Shown piece after piece: positions 48,601 through 57,984 of a stretch of 64,000 bases of DNA. Below the pieces are notes generated by a model that saw only the letters and a program-made list of their open reading frames with translations, was not told the origin of the DNA and did no database searches. A program made the translations under genes and the position numbers. Every line of letters starts with the position of its first letter. Position 1 is the first letter of the stretch. This DNA comes from Polytrichum commune. Its lineage: Eukaryota; Streptophyta; Polytrichopsida; Polytrichales; Polytrichaceae. The DNA is taken from NCBI GenBank assembly GCA_950295325.1, contig OX485806.1:15064001-15128000 (forward strand), in the 5' to 3' direction.

Positions 48601-50547
48601 ACACATGTTAAAATAGATTGGACTATATCTTTGATTTTTATTAACTATTTCACACTCAACATGGCCAAAACAATTGAGGGGACCTATGCATTCAGTTAAC
48701 GATTCAATAGACATGCACTTCCGATTACCATAACTAAATTTTGTGGGTCTAGAGGTCCGATTTTTGTATTGTCTTGCATCACTGAAAATTTGTCCTACGT
48801 CACTGAAAATCTATAAATTTGCCACATTACTAAATTTGCGTTCTTTCATCGACGTAGGATGATTGCCTAATAGAACTCATATGTTGGTCAATCATTGGTA
48901 GCAATGGTAGTCAATGGTTGGTATTGCTCGTAGATTTGCTAATGCATCACAAGTTTTGTTGTGACGTAAATCTAATTAGTAGAAGTTGCAGAACGTGACA
49001 AAAAAACATGATCCGATTAACACCCACATACCTTATAGCTCTAGGATCTAAATCAATGACTCATGTGAGTGTGTGAAATTCATGGTTTTATTTGCTACTT
49101 CAAGGCATATTACAAAGCAAGAAAAAGCTTCATTGAGATAGTTTTTTGCAAGGAGAGCCTACTAGGTGGCAACTTATACATGACATTTAAGGCTCTGCGC
49201 TAATTGGATCAGTCCAGGGATGATCGCCTTGCACAGTGGACGACAATGAGCATTTCTGGAATGGAATCATTGGTGACAAGATGATTTTGATCAAGTTAGC
49301 TCAACAATAGCACGTAAGGTAGCTGTGTCTAATTCAACTACTTATCTTAAGCGGCCACCTATATTTGAGTGGTATGTGGTTAGGTGTGGCTCCGAGAACA
49401 CCAAAAAGGCATCATGTGTTTGAAAGAGATTAGATTTACGTGTTCAAAAAAAATGTCAACCACTCTAAGATCAATCGTCAACACAATTGGGGGGACCTGT
49501 ACGACCATTTAATAAGCACACGAATCATCTTCACTTTGATAGTGACTAAGACATTCATGTGAGCTCCGAAAACTATGAGGGAAGCGGCTACGGCTTCGAT
49601 GAGGATTTTCTAACCATCTCGTACTAACACATCATGTATTTCATATCCTTTAGGAGAACTGGGCTAGTCAGAAAATGACGAACCATTTTAAGATCCATCT
49701 ACCTTACCCTTATATAATCATATGGGTGTGCAGGATTTGTGCACACAGCCACGCTGCATGATGAGTTGGTAGTAAGTTACAGCAGCTACACGAGCTCCGG
49801 AAATCATGAGGGAAGCGGCTACGGCTTCGATTAGGATCTGCTAACCATCCCGTACTAACTTATCACGTATTTCATATCCTTTAGGAGAACTGGGTTAGTC
49901 AGGAAGAAGAATAACCATTTTAAGATCCATCTACCTTACCCTTATATAATCATATGGGTGTGCAGGATTTGTGCACACAGCCACGCTGCATGATGAGTTG
50001 GTAGTAAGTAACAGCAGCTACACGAGCTCCGGAATTCATGAGGGAAGCGGCTACGGCTTCGATTAGGATTTGCTAACCATCCCGTACTAACTTATCACGT
50101 ATTTCATATCTTTTAGGAGAACTGGGCTAGTCAGGAAGAAGAATAACCATTTTAAGATCCATCTACTTTATCCTTATCTAATTATGTGTGTGTGCAGGAT
50201 TTGTGTACACAAACAGTCTGCATGATGTGTTGGCAGTAACTAACAGCAGCTACACGAGCTGCTCGACCTCGGTGCCCCTCAAGACGTATACTACCGGCAA
50301 CGACAACGTCATCCTACCACTCGGCGTCAGCTACTACATTTGCGGTACGTTTGGCCACTGCGACGGCGGCCAAAAGTTGTTTGTCAACGCGACGGCGCCC
50401 GCCGGCGGCAGCTCGCCTCCCCCCGTGGCGACGCCCACCACCACCCTCGCCAGCACCGCCCACCGCGACCGTAATTTTGCGGCAAGCTGCGGGTTCGTTG
50501 TTGTTGCTCTCGTTGCTTCGAGCTTCGTCGTCCTGCTCACCTCCTGA
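45651..50547 (+). CDS. Stellacyanin-type phytocyanin, GPI-anchored (2 exons, 4.3-kb intron)
   Basis: Exons are 45651-45855 and 50198-50547, joined at A|GTATGT and GTGTGCAG|GA, giving 184 aa with the shared phase-1 intron. Residues 1-28 are a Met/Ala/Val-rich signal peptide. The copper domain (about 31-135) keeps His77 (LHDV), Cys117, His122 (GHC) and Gln127 (GQK). Cys90-Cys123 is the expected disulfide. The Pro-rich linker is short (about 137-150), and the last 22 residues are strongly hydrophobic, consistent with a GPI signal. Exon 2 is markedly GC-rich against its surroundings. The intron contains a MITE, two dispersed repeats and a 232-bp array that repeats the start of exon 2. Pairing of these two exons is inferred from matching phase, order and protein alignment; no other exon 1 or exon 2 lies between them. 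Two upstream decoy acceptors could give truncated products. Confidence 0.85.
46270..46613. mobile_element. MITE with TTTCCATGCAGGCC ends, copy 3, in phytocyanin intron
   Basis: The left arm CTTTCCATGCAGGCCGGGTG, CCCACCAGATTCTAGTGG and the right arm CTAGAATCTAGTGGGC, CTGCCTACATGGAA form an inverted repeat of about 45 bp. It is the same family as 21094-21270 and 21276. The right end is followed by TTA. Confidence 0.7.
46735..46935. repeat. Single-arm relative of the hairpin at 7991-8328
   Basis: GTTCAAACCTCCAC, AAACAACCAACTCC and a GAGTTA...GACTCTA-like end follow the order of the right arm at 8165-8340, with many substitutions. There is no opposite arm. Confidence 0.6.
47990..48430 (-). pseudogene. 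Possible decayed coding sequence, family not recognised
   Basis: Minus-strand translation gives a protein-like run of about 48 codons with basic and hydrophobic alternation (MTGKTNPKHDKLSQYTVTLD onward) and further readable blocks after frame breaks (ending in a lysine-rich segment). It lies in the third phytocyanin intron and is probably transposon-derived. I cannot name a family, and the codon pattern is the only support. Confidence 0.2.
48536..49046. repeat. Dispersed repeat family member in phytocyanin intron
   Basis: It matches 27555-27905 and 16316-16700, including CGGACACCTATATTTGATTA, AAAGACACATGTTAAAATAG, CGTAGATTTGCTAATGCATC and AACACCCACATACCTTA. An extra internal segment (about 48770-48930) is absent from the other copies. 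Confidence 0.65.
49350..49560. repeat. Dispersed repeat adjoining the exon-2 array
   Basis: It is related to 36614-37000 (CACCTATATTTGAGTGGTAT, CATGTGTTTGAAAGAGATTAG, CACTTTGATAGTGACTAAGA). Its 3' part, from GAGCTCCGAAAACTATGAGG at 49561, is the left portion of the tandem unit that follows. Confidence 0.65.
49561..50255 (+). repeat. Three 231-232-bp tandem units duplicating the exon 2 splice acceptor
   Basis: Units run 49561-49791, 49792-50023 and 50024-50255. Each contains a transposon-type segment (GCGGCTACGGCTTCGAT, AGGAGAACTGGGCTAGTC), an intron 3' end, and an AG|GATTTGTG acceptor plus 58 nt of exon-2-like sequence. Acceptors fall at 49733|49734, 49965|49966 and 50197|50198; only the last leads into the full exon. 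Units join at GAGCT, which is shared by the transposon segment and exon 2. The two decoy exons read in frame for about 30 codons and then meet TAG. Confidence 0.9.
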
Positions 50548-50624
50548 TGACCGATTATTTTACTTAGACCAATTGATCGATATTCCTTTCGCTACTTTAA
50601 GGTAGTTTACTTTGAAGTGAGCTG

Positions 50625-51130
50625 TGCATGCGGAGGGGCTGTAAACATCGATCGGCTTCGGATCGATTTTCATGTGGAAGTCGATGAGTAGGTGCAAATA
50701 TTAATCTAGGTATGGAGGTGGAGGTTTGTATAGTTCTTGGTTCCAGTTTTAGGTTATTTGTTTTTGGGATTCTCTGGTCATTATTCTGGCCAAGTTTCAG
50801 GAAGCTGGGTTGAGCTTTTTCTCACTCCGGATCCTTCATCGCTAGCAGTATTTTCAACCGATGAGAGAATTTGTAGGTCATGATACAGCGTTGTGCTAGA
50901 TCTGGCAAGACGAAAATATGGAAGCTTGTGTATCTTTTCACCTGCCGACCTATCTTTGATTTCTTTGTGGGCTGTGTGGAGAAACTGTGAGAATTGATCA
51001 GTTTCGGATCAATCATCATGTGGAAGTTGATGATCAGGTGCAATAAGTCTAGGTATGTGGTTGCGACGTTGCAGGTTTTTATCGTGTCTGGTTGCAGTTT
51101 TAAGGTTAGTAGTCCTGTGCGAGCCCGAGC
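50625..51130 (+). repeat. Two-unit tandem repeat in the 3' flank of the third phytocyanin gene
   Basis: CGGATCGATTTTCATGTGGA at 50655-50675 recurs as CGGATCAATCATCATGTGGA 346 bp later, each followed by AGGTGCAA, TCTAGGTATG and GGTTGCAGTTTTAAGGTTA-like text. Confidence 0.7.
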
Positions 51131-54100
51131 CAGATAAATGGCTTCTTTGCATGCTCCTTATATTAAGCCGGTCCTTTGTCCGCCCCATGCTCTGTTCACT
51201 CAATACAGAACCATTTCTTCGCCTTCTTTGTGATCCTCCCAACCAACCAACAAGTCTCTGGAGAAGACACAAAAATAAATAAAATTCCTCATTTGAGCAT
51301 TGCAGGGCACCAACGGAAGTTACACTCTCCTCAAGAGGAGTCAAGAAAAGACTCCAATGCGCTAAAAGTAGACCAGAGCCCTTATTATTGTGTGTAGAAA
51401 ATGACCTTAGACCCTCCATCCATGCAACTTACCATATATACATATGATTCACTCTCAAGAATGTTGAATCATGAGCGTAATCATCATCCGCAATAGCGTA
51501 AGAGCACGTAAAGTCTAAAACAACTTAACGAATTAGAATGTAATACCTCTTGAGTTGTTCTGAAGCTTATTTAGGCTGTGAACCCCTCTGATTTTATTAA
51601 GTCACAGATGTGCCGAAAAGACTAAAATAAAGTAAAATGTAATCCAGGAACAACGCACCCGATGGGTTGCTCTAATGTCGATTGACTTTGTTCTCAGGAT
51701 GGCAGAAACTGCAGTCAAGAAAATCGGAGCGACAGTGAGGATGACCAATGACTTGGATTCAGGGAGGTTAACGTCACAGGAAAATATCTCATATGGGTGG
51801 TAAGGATTCCCCGCTAAGCTTCTCTGTCGACATTACCGGATGATCATCCGAAATCCTTTTCAAATTCACAACCATATCGAGAATGCAAGTGTACAATGAC
51901 ATTATGTGAACCTACTACTCAACACTAGAGATCGTCTGCAAGACCACAATGGTCACCAATGTAGTTCTTAAAGAAAGAAGGAAGAATGGAAGGTGAAAGC
52001 AATGGAGCACAGAAATTCTTGGTTAGAAATCATGAGCGGAGGGATCAACAGCAAACAATAAACCTGGTAAGTGCAGTAGTCACCACTGCAGTCCTGATGT
52101 CTTGATCCCCCAGCAGCAAGAAGGAGAAGACAATGACGAATTACTCCTCTAAATGATTCACCCTAGTGAGGCTCCTCATGGGAAGGGGAAATGTGGAAAC
52201 TACCAATATTGGTCTGGAATATAGGTGAATGCATGGTACCCATACTGAACATCACAAATGATATAAGAGAACCTACCCCTAGGTATCAACATCGTAAAAT
52301 CACTCAAATCTCAACATTTGGTGGGTATCTGAACATGTGAGAATCTTTGTAATCTGACTTATTATTTGGTCCAGTATCATTCTAAACCATATTGATTCTA
52401 GAACAATTTTGCCTAGACATGAAGGTTCTTGCATGATATATAGACATGAATGGCATCGGAAAAATATATATATATATATATATATACCATCTAACACCCA
52501 CACCCCCACTGGTATCAAAAATGCGATATCCTCAATACAGATACCCGAATGGCATAAAATTAATCAATTACTTAAAACGATCTCAGACCAACACTGGAAC
52601 CTACTTGGCAGCTGATCTTGCCGTTCCCTTCCCTTCCCTTCCTTTCCCTTCCCTTCGGTGCTCCTTTGGAGCCAAGCGACAGCAGGACAGATCATCAGGA
52701 TTGAGTTAACACCAGATTGAAGAGATCAAAGGCTCTGATAACGTGTGATTGCACAGGGCCAGAAACTTACCCCCGGCTAATGCAGCAGGTCACAGATTCC
52801 CGTTGCAGTGAGCCATCAGCACCGGGCCGGGTTCACAACTACGGGCCATCATATTTTGCAACGCGTTTTGTAACAGGGCCTCAATGTTAAAATATGATGT
52901 CGGGGTTGTAGTTGTGGTTGTGGGCGACAGCAACGGCGTCGCAAGTTGCGATGGGAACAACGTCAACGGAAGAAGAAGAAGAAGAGCTGCCCTCAAAACC
53001 GAATCATGATCCCCCACACTTTTTCCAAACCTTGAAACAGGACGCGACGCACAAGTAGGCAACATTAAGGCCTGCAGACAGGATCACATGATCTCCAAGA
53101 GCAAAAATGATATTGTAAAAAGTGTAATGACCTCAACAGCCCTCGATGTTCTTCAGGATTGGAGGCTTTTTCCTGACAGACCGTTCACTACTGTAGTACC
53201 TGGGGCCCTGCTAGCAACGGTTTTTCACTTATGCCCCCTTCCCACCTGACTGTAGCCAAGCCTAAAAGTTGGTTCTAAAAACACGGCCTCCACACCATCG
53301 ACGTTATCTAGTGCCAAGCCTAGTTGGCAAATGATGTGGCATGGCTTAAAAGTGGAGGTTTTAAGCCCCAAGCGCTGACCCTCCCATCGGTACCTAGACA
53401 TGAGGCAAGAATATAGGACGTTTAAAAGTGTCGCCTCCCACCCTTGTGATTGGTGGCTTTTTAGTCTCAGCTATGAGGGCACGAGGAGCTTCATTAACAA
53501 AACCTGATGGTAAGATAGATAAGTAGTAAGGGATTTGGGGATGGGACAAAAACTATCCAACATTCATTGTTGGGTAGATAAAACCATGAACATGTGTGAA
53601 AGCTACTTAACTAAAACCTACTCAAAAATCTCCGGAGCAAGTTCTTGTAGGTGCATTGGGATAGCCAGATGCCTCCCCTATAACCGAGGGAGCTTTACCC
53701 GGGTTTTAGGAAAAACTTTGGTTATTTGGTAAAGTCGGGTGGGGAGGGGGCATTAGGCGTTTTGGGCATGCCTACTAGTTTAGAGTTTTCTAACGGTTTT
53801 GGAAGACTCTCATATGACTCATTTCGTAGCTGACTGAAGACTTGAATTTGGGTGTTCTAAGATTGAACAACTTCATATTCGATGATAAGCCACTGGGGGC
53901 TCACTATTGTGGCTGAAAACAATTATTGTTCCCCATAAGTTTGCCACTTGTCAATCCTACACTACTTGAGACTCTTTGAATCCCATGTAGAAACCATATG
54001 TTGGCGTTAGTAAAGATGAAATAGCTACCCTCTACAGTATAGAACCACTTGATGAAATTTGAAGATATTAAAATTTTGAATTGTGAATTTCTCCATAATA

Positions 54101-54917
54101 TTTAATTTCGTTAGACATGAATCGTCAATATTGCATTGTATTACAAGGATGTAGTGTAAACACATGATCTTTTACAATTACAATACACCCAATCAAAACC
54201 ATATTAAGTGTTGTTGCCACGTGATTGGTTTAGGGTGTACATGCTACTATTACATATTACACATCTACAACATATGTATTGGCCATAATTATTTTGTGTA
54301 TTGAAACATTGTGTACATTTGCTTTTTATTTGTAATATGCAAACTATCAAGTTGCCTCATTGACTAATGAATAGGTGGTTCCAGTTACATCTTTTCAACC
54401 AGCTTAATTAAAAGGCTCTTTGGTCTCTTTGGCCACCAAGCTTTTTGTCCTCTTTTTCAAGTATGCCAATATGTCTTTCTCGACAAGTTGATGGCCATGC
54501 TTTATACGTGCAAGCCCAATACCTAACATGTTTCGCCAATGATGTTGGAATATGTCTAAAGCCCTTATCCAAATACTTTTTGAGATATTTGCATGTTCTT
54601 ATTTGCGTATATCCATTTGCATATTCTAATCATGTTAGTACTTAGATTACATGATTGGAACAACCCTTTAATCTTCCCTTTACTAAGGAGTTTAGCTCAT
54701 TTTATGGGACCACCCCCAAATGAGGATTCAAAAGAACAATGGATCGGATCCATAAGCAATTAAGGTTGAATCTAAGTCACAAAGATATATGCTAAGCCTT
54801 TTATGCTGACGTACCTAGCTTTACTCATTTAGCCCAAAAGCCTTATTTAATATAATTAAAAAAAGGGTCTTAACAAAAGTTATGGTTGGTGTTGGCAAGT
54901 TGACACCTTTTTTGCAG
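51131..54917. other. Intergenic DNA, no gene recognised
   Basis: It contains a (TA)n run at about 52467-52487 and a pyrimidine CCCTT-type repeat at about 52620-52658. A GGCTCTGATAACGTG phrase at 52731 resembles the complement of a copia primer-binding site but has no LTR that I can delimit. Open frames here lack motifs. Confidence 0.4.
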
Positions 54918-55460
54918 CTACACCATTTATGGTATTTAGTGTCACCTGCGTAATAGTGTCACTTATCCTATTTTGAGGCATATGCTACACTACTAATCAA
55001 CAACTTCATCATTAGTGTCACCTCATGACACTCAGTGTTCAAGTGCGCTTACAAATATCTTGGCATGAGTATGTTGATAGTGTTACGAGGTGTATGTTTA
55101 ATTATGTTACAAAAACGGTGTACAACTTCACTAAAAGTGCACACAAATGCCATCTGGCATTAGCATGCTCGACAGTATCTTGCTCTTGCATACTAAAATA
55201 TAAACACATGACACTTGTCATTAGTATGCTCAACAATATCTTTTCCCTTGCATACTGAAACCCCAACTATCATCTCAGGTATCCCAACGTGCTACACTAG
55301 ATATCATAATGTCCATAAACTTCCACTCAAAAGATTACTTATGTTGACAAATAGTGCCATATTGACAGTTAGCGGACGCGACACTTTGAGACCTCTTGGC
55401 ATCTAGTGTAGGCCCTTTGCAAATAGTACACATGACACTAAGTACCATAAACGGTGTAAG
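54918..55460. mobile_element. 543-bp MITE, CTACAC...AGTGTCA family
   Basis: The left end CTACACCATTTATGGTATTT and the complement of the right end, TTACACCGTTTATGGTACTT, match well, each followed by AGTGTCA. The interior contains further CTACAC and GTGTCA motifs. ORFs inside are not genes. Confidence 0.75.
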
Positions 55461-55599
55461 GTCATCAACGGTGACGGTGCAACTTGGACACACTCCTTGC
55501 ACTTTTTGCCAAAAGTTGGGGTCACAGATTAAAGGCCACACAATACTTTACCTAGTCAGATCCGGGCTGGCAATGGTAGACACGTCACTTGGTTTAAAA

Positions 55600-56640
55600 T
55601 TTTGGGATATTGCATAGTGGTAAAACGCCTAGTTGTACTAAGGTAGAAATACCATAAGCCATTAATAATCACTCTCTAGCCATGCACTAGACTGCCGTCA
55701 TAATGGTGAAGTGCCATTTCTAAAACCGACCATGGCTCGGCGGCAACTTCAATGCGTGTACACTTAGGGCCACTTCACACATGAGACTGAGAGCCCGTGA
55801 CCACTACACTTCAAGCACTCTCATTGGTGGAAAAGGTGGAGTTAGTCCAAGTTCGCTTCACACTATGCTTGAGGGACCAATGGAGTATGTGAATGCAAGA
55901 TGGATGTAAACTCTACATGGATTCCTACATGGCATCAAGTGGGTCATGTTTCATGGTCACTTAGATTATTCTCAAAAACCACTTCTTGGAGGTAGGCCTA
56001 ACACAAAACTGGGAGACCATGGCACTCCAAACGCTCACAACCGTTAGTTTATTCTATTTAATCATATGTGAGGACCCGCGTGAATAGACATTCATTGAGT
56101 AGCATTTGGTTGAGGGCCCGGTCACATATGACTTCACACTACACTTGAGGGTCCATGACCACACTACATGATTTTGGAGGTGTGTTGGGATGGCCTTTGG
56201 ACACTTTCTTTTGGGCTCTCACAATTTCATGGTCACGGCTCTTGGCTCGTGTGTGAAGTGGCCCTTAGTGTAGCCAATGGGAGTCCAGTGTTAATGTACT
56301 CATGAGGTAACCGATTTAGGCGATGTTCTGTATGGAAATGCGGATTACCGTGTTCGGTGTAGGGAGAATCTAGTGAACGAGTAGGGGTTTGGACAACTTT
56401 CCACTTTGAAAAACTGTAGCATTTTTTTGTATAGGGCAGAAAAATATGAAACAACTTGCATTCTTCACGGATCATTCTCGTCTATCTTGGAAAATTGTCT
56501 CATGATTGTCAGACCAGATCGTCAATGCGAATCACCTTATTTTCATGGGTTATGGTATTTCTACCTCATTGTCAAAGTTCGCCATGTGGAAGATGAATAA
56601 TGGGTGGAGGATATTGTGTTTTTGAAGCACTATTAACCCT
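55600..56640 (+). repeat. Dispersed repeat interrupted by a MITE (copy of 38860-39310)
   Basis: Segments 55638-55763 and 56268-56570 together match 38860-39310 in inverse orientation, and the MITE at 55767-56264 fills the break. The repeat is therefore older than the insertion. Confidence 0.65.
55767..56264. mobile_element. 498-bp MITE with GGGCCACTTCACAC ends, TTA duplication, copy 3
   Basis: The ends GGGCCACTTCACACATGAGA and the complement of GGGCCACTTCACACACGAGC are flanked by TTA on both sides (55764-55766 and 56265-56267). Close matching to 33889-34396 over the whole length suggests recent activity of this family. Confidence 0.9.
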
Positions 56641-57514
56641 TTAGCACTTATAGTAGTGGGTCCCATCAGCAATCTATAGGGTATTGTAATTTCGATTCGG
56701 CTGGGATTGAATTTCAATCAAAGTTGTAACCAATGGTGGCATGACACATGTCATGGTTTTGAGTGCTAGAGTGAGGAGGAATGAGCTGTTAAAATGAGCG
56801 GTTATGGCAGACTCTAGACATTGGTAATATGTTTGGGTCAACTTTTGGCTTCAAAAATTCATAACAATTTCCAATTAAAGGAATAAAAGTACCAAAAAAC
56901 TTGGTAGTCCTCCTAATTTCCATTTTCCTACACATGAAAATTTTGCATTGCCTTATATTTCTCGAGATTTAGCGTAGAATCTTTTAAGTAATCGGCTACA
57001 GGCCTCGGGGAGGTGACTATCGGAATTTTAGAAACCACGTGAGATTAAAAAATATATATAAGATCAAAATTAATTCGTTGAGGGTAAAAATTATAATCTA
57101 GTTAGATCTACCATAGCATTGGAAATATGTCCCTTACACAATTATATGTAAAATATGGCGGTGAATAATTCCTCCATTTTAGTAATCAGTAGAAGAAGAA
57201 AAAAAATAGGGTTATAGATATTGGATCCCCCTAAAAGTGTGTAGTAGGATCAATAAAATAATTATGGCTTTTGTGTTTAGCTTTCTTGTATTTGAATGCA
57301 ATTTTTTATTTGTGTTTTGGAGTAGGTATTTTTGCATAATTCTATTTCTTGTCACAACTTATTGTAATTCTTGTTTTGTTTTATTTATGTTTACAACTTG
57401 TCTTTGTTAGCTTGTATATTTTGCCATCTCCATGTTTATTGGTAACCCTTTAACTAGTACCCAAATGCTATTGGTTGTGTTTTGAATGGTACTTTGAATG
57501 GTTTAGGATTGGTA
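56641..57514. other. Intergenic DNA beside the LINE 3' end
   Basis: AT-rich and without recognisable features up to the LINE tail. Confidence 0.4.
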
Positions 57515-57984
57515 GATAGATAGATAGAAACTCCGGTCCCTTTTAGGGGCCGGCGTGAATAGAGTGTCCGTTCGTAATGCCAACAACCCGATGCCCACAG
57601 GACATGGGGAAGCTGGGACAAAACTACTCTCCTCTTTCGAGGATGGACACTATAGTAACCGAGAAACAGTAACCGAGAAACAAATAACATGGGCCGATTA
57701 TGGCCCACGAAGGTGCATGCCTTTTAAGGATAATTAGTGTTTTTGTAATGAGAGTGAACGCCAAGTCATGATTCCTCGGTTGGTTGTGGGAGGATGTTTG
57801 AGTTAAGACGTTCCGGGTTCGATTCCCGTTGAGTCCGTATGATCGTCTAAAATGTAACACATGACTTGGTGCGCAAGTGAATAAAAGGCATGAAATTTGT
57901 ACCAACCAACCGGCACCCGTCCCTCATTCTGAGCTGTAAGTAGATACTAGGTATTATATAAGATATTATACAAGTTTTTGGGTT

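Noticed and set aside
52731-52745. GGCTCTGATAACGTG, like the complement of a copia primer-binding site
   Set aside because: The match is imperfect, and no flanking LTR, polypurine tract or gag-pol remnant could be recognised.
57775-57840. A GGTTCGATTCCCG phrase resembling a tRNA B box
   Set aside because: The T-stem has only four pairs and no matching acceptor or D arm is present. It lies antisense in the LINE 3' UTR, so it is not a tRNA gene. A SINE origin cannot be excluded.
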